Program-made: the position numbers and the translations under genes
Assembly (NCBI RefSeq): GCF_004799665.1
Contig: NZ_CP031310.1
Span: forward strand, 302,887 to 366,886
Direction of reading: 5' to 3'
Source: Halapricum salinum
GTDB lineage: Archaea; Halobacteriota; Halobacteria; Halobacteriales; Haloarculaceae
DNA length: 64,000 nt
In this document: in pieces, positions 33,356-41,435 of the stretch
Position numbering within the stretch: the first letter of the stretch is position 1
Layout of the letters: each line of letters starts with the position of its first letter
Notes under the pieces: model-generated
The model's database searches: none
Seen by the model: only the letters and a program-made list of their open reading frames with translations
What the model was told of the DNA's origin: nothing

Positions 33356-35523
33356 GCCTCGACACACGGTCGCCGGAGGCCAGCCTCGGTGGCACTGGCA
33401 CGCTCGGGGACACGTTCTATCCACTCTTCCAGTGGCTGTTCGACGACGAGGGCGACTTCGTCAGTAGCGTCGAGACGAAACTCGCCGAAGCGCGGATGGC
33501 CGACAACGTCGAGATGTTCCTCTCGCGTGCGCTCGCGGTCGGGACCATCGCAGGCGTCGCGCTGTGGCTGGTCGGGACGCTGGTCGGGTACATGCTCGTC
33601 ACCGTGTTCCTCCCCGACGATTTCCTCATCCTCGGGATCGATTTCGGCCAGTACAACGCGCTGGTCAACGCCATCAAACTCCCGGTGATGATACTGGTCT
33701 CGGGGCTGTTCTTCGGCTCGATCGGCTTCGCGATCGGGTTCGGCTCGCTCGTGTCGATCCCGTACTTTCGATCGTCGGCACGCAAGCGCGAGATCAACGT
33801 CCTGCTGTCGGACTCGATCTCCTTTATGTACGCGCTGTCGGTCGGAGGTCTGAATCAGCTGGAGATCCTCCACGCGATGGGCAAAGCCGAGGACACCTAC
33901 GGCGAGGTCGCAAAGGAGTTCCAGTCGATCGTCCTCGAAACGGAATACTTCGACACGGACTACCGGACTGCGGTCCGCAACCAGGCGTTGCAGACCCCCA
34001 GCGACGAGCTGAGCCAGTTCCTGACGGACATGCTGTCGATCATCAACTCCGGCGGGGACATGACGAGTTTCCTCGAAGACCAGAAGAACAAGCACATGCG
34101 GACGGCCAAACAGGAACAGCAGAAACTGCTGGAGACCCTGGAGCTGTTCGGCGAGATGTACATGACGCTGTCGCTGTTCCCACTCCTGCTCATCATCATC
34201 CTCGTGATCATGAACATGATGGGCAACGCCAGTTCGACGCTGATGTACGGGACGGTCTACGGGCTGATCCCACTGGTCAGCGTCGGCTTCCTGGTGCTGG
34301 TCTCGACGGTCACGCAGGACACGATCGGTGACGGTTACCTCCAGCCCGATCGGGACGAAGACGACCGCGTCGAGAGCAGCGGCGGCATCTTCCAGCTTGG
34401 GCTGATCGAGAGTTTCACCGGCGAGTACAGCGTCTTCGATCGGATCAAGAACAAGGAGGGGTCCTATCAGGTGATGGAGATCGTCCGTGAGCCACACATC
34501 TTCTTCCGCGACAACCCGACGTACGTACTCGCGGTGACCGTCCCGCTCTCGTTGCTGGCGCTGGGGATCTCGCTGTTCGCAGGCTGGGCGCCGATGCCGT
34601 TGCCGTTCGATAGCTTCATCTGGGGAGAGAAAGGCTTCGCGAAAAACCCCGTCCAGGCGACGTTCTTCTGGGTGTACGTCCCGATGTACATCAACTTCAT
34701 TCCGCTGGCGATCTTCTACGAGTGGAACCAGCGCTACCGCAAGTCCGTCATCGGCAACCTCTCTGAGAACCTTCGGAAGTTGGCCAGCGCCAACGACACC
34801 GGGATGACGCTGCTGGAGTCGATCCAGGTCGTCGCCGACACTTCCTCGGGCCGACTCGCAGAGGAGCTGGAGACGATCCACGCCAAGACCAACTACGGGA
34901 CGAGTCTCAAACACAGCTTGCGGGAGTTCAACAACAAGTTCCACGTCCCGCGGATGGCCCGGACTGTGAAGCTCATCAGTGAGGCCCAGGAAGCCTCCAG
35001 TCAGATCCAGGACGTGCTCTCGACGGCCGCCCAGTCGAGCGAGAACCAGGACGACATCGATCGGGAGCGCAAGTCCCGCACGCGGATGCAGGTCGTGATC
35101 ATCATCATGACCTACCTGACGCTACTGGGGGTCATCGCATTGCTGAAATTGCAGTTCCTCGATACGATGCAGGGACTCGGAGAAGCGACCCAGGGCGCCT
35201 CCGGTGATGCACCGTCTGGAGCGAGCTTCAGCGGCGATCTGGGGCCGCTGTCGATGCTGTTCTTCCACGCGGTGACCCTGCAGGCGATCCTGTCGTCGTT
35301 CATCGCCGGATACATCCGGGACGTCAATCTCATCTCGGGCGTGAAGTTCGCAGTGATCCTCTCGACAATCGCGCTCGTGGTCTGGATCGCCGTCGGTGGC
35401 GGAAACACCGGCGGCGGCGGCAACGAAACCGAGGCAGCGCTGCTGTTGCTGCTGGTCGGCCCAACCGCCGGAACGCGAGCGCGGATCAGAGAACGTCTGG
35501 TCCAGTGGAGGAATCGGGTCTAG
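33352..35523 (+). CDS. Type II secretion F family membrane platform (PilC/TadC type)
   Basis: 723 residues with about nine membrane helices and two GspF/TadC cytoplasmic domains (about 140-270: ARKREINVLLSDSISFMYAL, NQLEILHAMGKAEDTYGEVA; and about 450-570: YRKSVIGNLSENLRKLASAN, TGMTLLESIQVVADTSSGRL). The TM segments include LFPLLLIIILVIMNMMGN, and FFHAVTLQAILSSFIAGYI near the end. It forms the inner-membrane base on which the ATPase acts. Its stop is two bases before the first pilin-like gene. Confidence 0.9.
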   Translation: MSLDTRSPEASLGGTGTLGDTFYPLFQWLFDDEGDFVSSVETKLAEARMADNVEMFLSRALAVGTIAGVALWLVGTLVGYMLVTVFLPDDFLILGIDFGQYNALVNAIKLPVMILVSGLFFGSIGFAIGFGSLVSIPYFRSSARKREINVLLSDSISFMYALSVGGLNQLEILHAMGKAEDTYGEVAKEFQSIVLETEYFDTDYRTAVRNQALQTPSDELSQFLTDMLSIINSGGDMTSFLEDQKNKHMRTAKQEQQKLLETLELFGEMYMTLSLFPLLLIIILVIMNMMGNASSTLMYGTVYGLIPLVSVGFLVLVSTVTQDTIGDGYLQPDRDEDDRVESSGGIFQLGLIESFTGEYSVFDRIKNKEGSYQVMEIVREPHIFFRDNPTYVLAVTVPLSLLALGISLFAGWAPMPLPFDSFIWGEKGFAKNPVQATFFWVYVPMYINFIPLAIFYEWNQRYRKSVIGNLSENLRKLASANDTGMTLLESIQVVADTSSGRLAEELETIHAKTNYGTSLKHSLREFNNKFHVPRMARTVKLISEAQEASSQIQDVLSTAAQSSENQDDIDRERKSRTRMQVVIIIMTYLTLLGVIALLKLQFLDTMQGLGEATQGASGDAPSGASFSGDLGPLSMLFFHAVTLQAILSSFIAGYIRDVNLISGVKFAVILSTIALVVWIAVGGGNTGGGGNETEAALLLLLVGPTAGTRARIRERLVQWRNRV

Positions 35524-35525
35524 CT

Positions 35526-35984
35526 ATGCGATGGGTGGGTGATACCCGGGGACAGACACTGCAGGATTTCGCCGTCGGGGTCGGGATCTTCCTGATCGCG
35601 TTCATCTTCGTGCTGTCGCTGTTCCCGGGGCTGTTGACGCCGTTTCAATCCTCGGCCAGCGGGGCAGAACGGGCCCAGGCCGAGCAGGTGTCGACGCAGA
35701 TGTTGAACACGCTCTCGGATGGGTCGGCACCGAACCACCTCAATACGGCAGAATTGACGACCGTGCTCGGCGGATCGGAGGCCGACTTGCTGGATCGCTA
35801 CGGCTTACCGATCGCGGCCAACATCAACGTCACCGTCGAGACGCTCGACGGGACCAGAAACATCTATACCACGAACAACGAGGTCGGCGACCGTGAAGTA
35901 GCGACGTCTGCTCGCATCGTGACGCTGGACGGCGACAACCCAGATTGTGAGCCGGCGTGCCGACTCGTGGTACGGGTGTGGTAA
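35526..35984 (+). CDS. Pilin-like protein A, cassette 1
   Basis: 152 residues. Class III leader with MRWVGDTRG then QTLQDFAVGVGIFLIAFIFV; the RG-Q junction fits prepilin-peptidase cleavage. The soluble part includes SASGAERAQAEQVSTQMLNT and ends ACRLVVRVW. Equivalent of A' at 44212-44766 (DDRG-QTTLDFTIGVTIFVVV, ending FLVVQLW). It is probably a minor pilin or assembly factor. The first of the downstream block after the platform gene, two bases away. DUF7287-like in size and pattern. Confidence 0.82.
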   Translation: MRWVGDTRGQTLQDFAVGVGIFLIAFIFVLSLFPGLLTPFQSSASGAERAQAEQVSTQMLNTLSDGSAPNHLNTAELTTVLGGSEADLLDRYGLPIAANINVTVETLDGTRNIYTTNNEVGDREVATSARIVTLDGDNPDCEPACRLVVRVW

Positions 35985-35985
35985 C

Positions 35986-36636
35986 ATGCGCGGCCAATTA
36001 CACTCCGAAGACCGTGGGCAAGCGTTCACGCTGGAGGGGATCATCAGCGCAGTCATCGTGCTGACGGCGCTTTTGTACGCCCTCCAGGCGGTCGTCATCA
36101 CGCCGACGACTGGGGGCACTGTCGATCAGGGCGTCCGGACGGAACTCCAGCAGCAGGCCGACGACATCCTCGCCATCGCGGGCGGGGACGACGACGGGCA
36201 GTTGTCGGAGCTGACCCGCAACTGGTCACAGAGCCGACGGACGTTCTACGGCGCTGTCAACCCGAACATCGGATTCGGCAATCAGCGCCTTCCCGGGGAG
36301 TTGGGAACGCTCCTGAACGAGACGTTCGACTCTCGGGATCGCCAGTACAACGTCGAGATGCGCTACCTCCCGAAAGATCCCACCGATGGGATTCAACGGA
36401 CGGTCATCGCCTCACGCGGAACGCCGTCGGATAGCTCTGTGATGGCCTCCTACCGGATCACGCTGTACGACAACATGACGCTGACCTCGCCGACAGCTGG
36501 ATCGGCCGAGTTGTGGCAGTACGACACGTCTCCGACGACGAACCCGATCGACGGGAAGAGCGGCTACTATCCCGTCCCGAACGCCGTCTCGGGACCGGTG
36601 TATAACGTCGTCGAAATCAGGGTGATCGTCTGGTGA
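35986..36636 (+). CDS. Pilin-like protein B, cassette 1
   Basis: 216 residues. MRGQLHSEDRG-QAFTLEGIISAVIVLTALLYALQ is the leader plus assembly helix, with a Gly-Gln junction. The soluble part contains QQQADDILAIAGGDDDGQLS, RRTFYGAVNPN, and ends VEIRVIVW. B' at 44760-45341 has the same layout (NRG-QAHTLEAVVAALLLLSSLV, ending RVEVVVWRI). DUF7288-like. The start is one base after the A stop. Secreted to the outer membrane face after cleavage. Confidence 0.82.
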   Translation: MRGQLHSEDRGQAFTLEGIISAVIVLTALLYALQAVVITPTTGGTVDQGVRTELQQQADDILAIAGGDDDGQLSELTRNWSQSRRTFYGAVNPNIGFGNQRLPGELGTLLNETFDSRDRQYNVEMRYLPKDPTDGIQRTVIASRGTPSDSSVMASYRITLYDNMTLTSPTAGSAELWQYDTSPTTNPIDGKSGYYPVPNAVSGPVYNVVEIRVIVW

Positions 36637-37664
36637 TCGAACGACTCGAACCCGATGACGGAGCGGCGCTATCCGACCGGCGGGGACAGTTGTTGCTCGT
36701 CGGGGCCGTCGCACTGGCGATCATCATCCTCGGGCTGTCCATCGTCGTCAACACCGTCCTGTTCACCGAGAACGTCGGGACCGGTGAGGCCCGGGTCGAA
36801 GCACCCGCGATCGAGGAGTTCTCCTTCGAGGCCCAAAAGAGCGCTCGCTCGCTGATGCTTCGGGTGAACGGTGCCGATCGAACGGATGCGATTGCGGACG
36901 TGAACGCGAGTATCGGCGCGCAACTCGCCAATTATAGCGACGCTGTTGCGCGATCGTATGCCGCCAGCGGGACTGTCTTCGTCGACGTCTCGTACAACGA
37001 CACGCTCAGAAACGGGACGCGGATCGTCCAGGGGAGTGACCGAAAGTTCACCTACCCGGCCGCACACGACAGCGGCCTGAGTTCGAACCGCAGTGACTGG
37101 TCGCCTGTGGCAGATCCAACGGAGGTCGGCTGGATGGTCTTCAACGTCGACCTGCGGAACACGAGTGGCCAGCAGACGACCGTCGAACTGACCAACGACA
37201 CCGGCGCGACGCTCACGTATCGGTTCAACCGATCGAACGGTGGAAACGGAGCAGACCTTCGGATCGAAGCCACGAACTCGGCCACGGGTGGGACCGAATC
37301 GGCCTCCTGTGAGTCGACGGGTGGTCGCGTCCTCCTCGACATGCGCCGCGGGGAGGCGTTCCTGAGCGAGTGTACCTTCCCCGAGATCGGATGGATCGAA
37401 CCGCCATATTCAGTCACGATTACCAAGGGTCACCGTCTGGCCGGTCAGTACGACATCATCGTCAACGAGAGCTGGCACACCGCGGAATCCAGCACGATCG
37501 ACGCCGAAGACGGCGGGACTGACCGTCCGTATCCACACTGTCCCGACGGCGTCGAAGAGCCCTGTCTCTCACCGGTCGTCTGGCAGGGGCAGGTCGATCT
37601 GACCTACCGATCTGCAGACGTGAATTTCGCCACCGTGCGGAACATCACCGTCTACGACCCCTGA
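36633..37664 (+). CDS. Pilin-like protein C, cassette 1
   Basis: 343 residues, GTG start overlapping the B stop by four bases. Leader SDRRG-QLLLVGAVALAIIILGLSIVV, with VNTVLFTENVGTGEARVEA after the helix. C' at 45329-46294 matches that region (ERA-QIMLVAAFVLAVTFIA, LNSVIYTENLATRGEDA). A long extracellular part with cysteines at ASCESTGG, SECTFPE, YPHCPDG and EPCLSP, probably disulfide-bonded. DUF7261-like. A gap of 248 bases with a promoter follows. Confidence 0.82.
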   Translation: MIERLEPDDGAALSDRRGQLLLVGAVALAIIILGLSIVVNTVLFTENVGTGEARVEAPAIEEFSFEAQKSARSLMLRVNGADRTDAIADVNASIGAQLANYSDAVARSYAASGTVFVDVSYNDTLRNGTRIVQGSDRKFTYPAAHDSGLSSNRSDWSPVADPTEVGWMVFNVDLRNTSGQQTTVELTNDTGATLTYRFNRSNGGNGADLRIEATNSATGGTESASCESTGGRVLLDMRRGEAFLSECTFPEIGWIEPPYSVTITKGHRLAGQYDIIVNESWHTAESSTIDAEDGGTDRPYPHCPDGVEEPCLSPVVWQGQVDLTYRSADVNFATVRNITVYDP

Positions 37665-37770
37665 AACAGCCTAACGAGGGGATCTCGAGGAGCGATCGAT
37701 GACCGTGGAGACAGGGCGACGCCGGCCAACTCGAGCGAATCGCTGTTTTCACGCTCGCTAGTCACTCCAC

Positions 37771-37803
37771 TATCTCTATATGGGAGGATCGTTTACGTTA
37801 ACG
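37771..37803 (+). promoter_or_regulatory. Internal promoter before the D gene
   Basis: TATCTCTATATGG (37771-37783) is a TATA-like element, and the palindrome CGTTAACG at 37796-37803 lies close to the expected transcription start. It would give a leader of about 105 bases before the ATG at 37913, so D, E and F could be expressed independently of A-C. Confidence 0.4.
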
Positions 37804-37912
37804 AACAACCGGGGAGTACCGGCGGTCGAACGGGTCCGACGGACGCCCCGATCCGGATGACGGTGGAAAGTATGGGTTCCCCCGTCATCGACGGCAACAG
37901 AGGGAAATCAGG

Positions 37913-40561
37913 ATGATCGAGGGAGACGTAGAACAGCGTGGGGATCGAACAGCATTCGGGGACGACGAGCGGGCGCTCTCGACGCCGGTGACGCACGCGT
38001 TGACGATCGCGATCACCGGCCTGTTGATGATCACGCTCGTCAGCACGGCGAGTGGCTTTCTGACCGACCAACAGGAGTTCGCCGCCCGTGACGAAGTCGA
38101 GACGATCGGCAATCGACTGGCCGACGACGTCCAGGAAGTCATCGGGCTGAGCAACGAGAGCGGCTCGGCGACCGTCTACGTCAACCAACCCGATTCCATC
38201 ATCGGGAGCCAGTACCACGTCACCTACGAGGAAGACGACGACTGTGACACGAGAGCACACACGTCGGATCAGTGTCTCGTCGTCTCGGTCGTCGACATGG
38301 ACGTCTCACAGACGGTCCCGGTCACCGTCCCGGGCGACGTCGAGGTGGACGTCAGCCGGGCGAACCCGTCGACGTTCAAGTTGACCGCCGAAAACAGCGG
38401 TGCAGGGAGCGGAAACGACGCCGTCGTTCCGATGTCCCGAACGATGCGGGTCGGTGTCGGGCGGAACGTCGACAGCAACGCCTACAGCGAAGTCGTCGAT
38501 CCGAATCCCCAACCGCCGGCCATCAACAATATCGAATACGCACCCGGGTATCCCGTGGTCGACACCCCGATCACGTTCACCGCAGATGCCGAAGATCCCG
38601 ACGGGACCATCATCGACTACGAGTGGTCGATCAACGACTCGGTCGTCGATTCGGGAAGCGATCTATCCTCGTACACGACGACACTCCCACCCGGCCGCCA
38701 CAGCGTGACGGTGCGCGTCGAAGACGACGAAGGGCTGACAGCGAATCAAACCACGACCTTCAGAGTCTCCGGCGTCTCGTACAACAACGACCTCGAGAAA
38801 GTAGCGGGTGGCTCGGAAGGTCGCTGTTCCGGTGTCAACGCAGAGTTGAGCCTGACGAACCAGCTGAGCGAGGAAGTCAAGCTGACGGACATCTACGTCG
38901 ATCCACCGGAGAGCGTCAACTTCCTCGAATACGGTGACGAAGACGACCACGAAGTCGCGTTCGACCTCGACGACGACGGGTCTTACGACGAATTCTACGA
39001 GTTCGGGCGGATCGACCTCAGGGACAAACCCGACGGGACGTTCCTCAGCCTCCCCGGAGACTCGCCGCTGGAGATCGACCCGGGACAGGACGTGGGCGTC
39101 AGTATCTGTCGGTTCAAAGGCGGTGGCAACGTCGAAGAAACGAACTTCAGCTTCCGGTACTGGCACGACGGCGTGACGAATCGGACGAGCATCACGCCGA
39201 GTAACCAACTGATATCCGACTACTCGGTCGACGCCGCCAGTGGCGACGTGGTCGTCACCATCGACTCGAACCGACAGCTCGGATCGCTCGACGCCGAAAT
39301 ATCGAACGCCTCGAAGAGCGCTGACCTCTCGCTCTCGGACTTCACCGAAACCAGTTCCGGTGGCACCTACCAGTACGAGGCGGCGCTCACCGTCTCCTCG
39401 GGGACCCACACCGTCGAACTGACGGGCGCCGAAGACACCGACGGGAGGCCAGCCGTGACGCTGCCGCGGTCCGGGACGGCCACCATCCTCGGCGGCGGAG
39501 CCTACGCCTGGCAGACCGAGAGCGACTGGGACGCGCATCAGTCGTCGGTTGGCGTCGTCCACGACGACTACGGCGACTACACAGCCGACAGTGTCGCGCT
39601 CGGACGACCGCCGGGCAGTGTCGACTCGTCGCTGGTGAGTTACTGGCCGTTCGACGGCGGCTCCGTCGCGGACGTCGTCGGAGACAACGACGGTATCATC
39701 CACGGCTCGCCGACGGTCACCAGTGAGGGGATCAGTGGGACCAGCGCGCTGCGGTTCGACGGAGAGGGGGACTACGTCGAGGTGCCAGCCGACAGTTCAC
39801 TCGAGATGTCCGACGACGATCAGGTGACGGTCTCGATGTGGGTGAACAAACACCGGAAAGGCGGATGGACGACCCGAACACTCTTCGAAAAGGACTCTTC
39901 GTACCGGATGGCGCTAGACAGTGGCGACGACTTCATGTTCAGCATTTACGAAAGGTACAGTTGGTGGGGTGACTGGGAAGACTCACCCAAGATGGACATA
40001 TACGAGTCGACGAACAAATACTATCACGTCGTCGGTGTGTTCGACGGCGCAGACGTCAAAGCGTTCGTCGACGGTACATCACTCGGGGCAAACGGGGCTC
40101 CCGACGAGATCGCAGACGCGAGCGGAAGCGGGATTGGTATCGGGGGGAGTCTCGACGAACCCGATCAAGATACGAACGCGAACATCGACGACGTCCGGAT
40201 CTACGACACCGCGCTGAACGCGAATCAGGTGAAGCGACTGGCGAACGTGACCAGAGGATCGATCGTGACCGACAAACGGACGGGGTCGACGATCAGCAAA
40301 CACAGCGACGTCAAAGTCAACTACGAGGCCGACATCGACGCCGGTGAGACGATCACGCTGACGGTCTACGCCGAACCGGATAGCGGCTCGGTGAAGTCGG
40401 ACTCGGTCACGCTCGAATCCAGCGACAGCGGCTCCGGAACTGTCTCGCTCACCGGGATCAACAAGGACGCGGACACGTTCTGGGTCCGTGCGGAGCTGAA
40501 CTCGCCGTCGAGCAAGCGCAGCCCCGAACTGCACGGCGTCGTCCTCCAGGAGGGATCGTAA
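37913..40561 (+). CDS. Pilin-like protein D with PKD and LamG-like adhesive domains
   Basis: 882 residues. Leader and helix: DDERA-LSTPVTHALTIAITGLLMITL (about 18-50), then FLTDQQEFAARDEVETIGNR, equal in place to D' (FVTEQRETSIRTEMEVLGEQ). About 200-287 is a PKD/Ig-like domain (ITFTADAEDPDGTIIDYEWS...HSVTVRVEDDEGL). About 570-775 is a concanavalin/LamG-like domain (YWPFDGGSVADVVGDNDGII, ALRFDGEGDYVEVPADSSLE, DDVRIYDTALNANQVKRL). D' has 156 residues and neither domain. This is probably a tip adhesin or receptor-binding minor pilin. The next gene starts directly after its stop. Confidence 0.85.
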   Translation: MIEGDVEQRGDRTAFGDDERALSTPVTHALTIAITGLLMITLVSTASGFLTDQQEFAARDEVETIGNRLADDVQEVIGLSNESGSATVYVNQPDSIIGSQYHVTYEEDDDCDTRAHTSDQCLVVSVVDMDVSQTVPVTVPGDVEVDVSRANPSTFKLTAENSGAGSGNDAVVPMSRTMRVGVGRNVDSNAYSEVVDPNPQPPAINNIEYAPGYPVVDTPITFTADAEDPDGTIIDYEWSINDSVVDSGSDLSSYTTTLPPGRHSVTVRVEDDEGLTANQTTTFRVSGVSYNNDLEKVAGGSEGRCSGVNAELSLTNQLSEEVKLTDIYVDPPESVNFLEYGDEDDHEVAFDLDDDGSYDEFYEFGRIDLRDKPDGTFLSLPGDSPLEIDPGQDVGVSICRFKGGGNVEETNFSFRYWHDGVTNRTSITPSNQLISDYSVDAASGDVVVTIDSNRQLGSLDAEISNASKSADLSLSDFTETSSGGTYQYEAALTVSSGTHTVELTGAEDTDGRPAVTLPRSGTATILGGGAYAWQTESDWDAHQSSVGVVHDDYGDYTADSVALGRPPGSVDSSLVSYWPFDGGSVADVVGDNDGIIHGSPTVTSEGISGTSALRFDGEGDYVEVPADSSLEMSDDDQVTVSMWVNKHRKGGWTTRTLFEKDSSYRMALDSGDDFMFSIYERYSWWGDWEDSPKMDIYESTNKYYHVVGVFDGADVKAFVDGTSLGANGAPDEIADASGSGIGIGGSLDEPDQDTNANIDDVRIYDTALNANQVKRLANVTRGSIVTDKRTGSTISKHSDVKVNYEADIDAGETITLTVYAEPDSGSVKSDSVTLESSDSGSGTVSLTGINKDADTFWVRAELNSPSSKRSPELHGVVLQEGS

Positions 40562-41359
40562 GTGTCCGAACGGAGACGAGGCCGAGCGGTTAGCGACGTC
40601 GTCGCGTTCACGCTGATGTTCGGGATCATCCTGACGTCCGTCGGGCTGGTCGCGACGTTCGGGCTGGCCGAATTGAACTCGTTCAACGAGCACCAGAAAA
40701 TCGAGAACGCGGATCGAACGTTCGAGTTGATCGCGCGGTCGTTCGACGAACTCGAGGAGAGTCAGGCGACCGTCCGAACCGAGGCGATCGAACTCGGTGG
40801 CAGTTCGATCACCGTCGAAGAGTCGTCGTCGCTGACGGTGACGGTCAGAGACACAGACACGGGAACGACACACACCGAGTCGTTCCCACTCAACACCCTG
40901 CAGTACGAAGTCGATAACCGACTGATCGGCTACGAGAATGGCGCGACCTACCGCGTCCGGACGAACGCCGACGGCGGCATCATCAACCGCGATCCGGGAC
41001 TCGTCTGTTCCGACGGGCAAGCCGTCCTCTCGCTGGTGACAATCAGGGCCGAAGAAGATCGGTATATCAGCGGTAGCGGGACGCTGCGAATCACCGGCCG
41101 TCTGAACGACAGTTCGTTGTTGTATCCGGTGTCGGACACCGACGTCGGCAATGCATCGGCGGCCGATCAGGTCGATCTGCAGTTCACGTTCAGTGGCGAG
41201 AGTCGCGCTCGCGAATGGGCCAATCACTTCGACCGTGCGCCGGGCGACTGGTCTGTCACGAGTCAGACCGACACGTCGGTGACGGTCCGGTGTGGCGCCA
41301 GCGAGGATCTGGACCACGTCTACGTCCGCCGATCGATCATCGAAGTCAGCTACTCATGA
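40562..41359 (+). CDS. Pilin-like protein E, cassette 1
   Basis: 265 residues, GTG start directly after the D stop. Leader GRA-VSDVVAFTLMFGIILTSVGL followed by LAELNSFNEHQKIENADRTF. E' at 46759-47532 has the same form (DRG-LSEVLGFALVFALVVSTVI, RDAEELNNAERAFDVLADNM). DUF7289-like. The soluble part is beta-rich with cysteines in GLVCSDG and TVRCGASED, and ends VRRSIIEVSYS. Minor pilin or assembly factor. Confidence 0.82.
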   Translation: MSERRRGRAVSDVVAFTLMFGIILTSVGLVATFGLAELNSFNEHQKIENADRTFELIARSFDELEESQATVRTEAIELGGSSITVEESSSLTVTVRDTDTGTTHTESFPLNTLQYEVDNRLIGYENGATYRVRTNADGGIINRDPGLVCSDGQAVLSLVTIRAEEDRYISGSGTLRITGRLNDSSLLYPVSDTDVGNASAADQVDLQFTFSGESRAREWANHFDRAPGDWSVTSQTDTSVTVRCGASEDLDHVYVRRSIIEVSYS

Positions 41360-41435
41360 CCCGGAACCCAACCGTCATCGGCAGTCGTCAGCCAGCTTCG
41401 AGAGAGCGGACGCACACCTGTTTAGGAGTAGATCT

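Noticed and set aside
33310-34944. Long minus-strand frame (544 residues) opposite the platform gene
   Set aside because: Lies fully antisense to the clearly coding PilC/TadC-type gene; the composition is rich in Arg/Asp/His repeats typical of a high-GC shadow frame.
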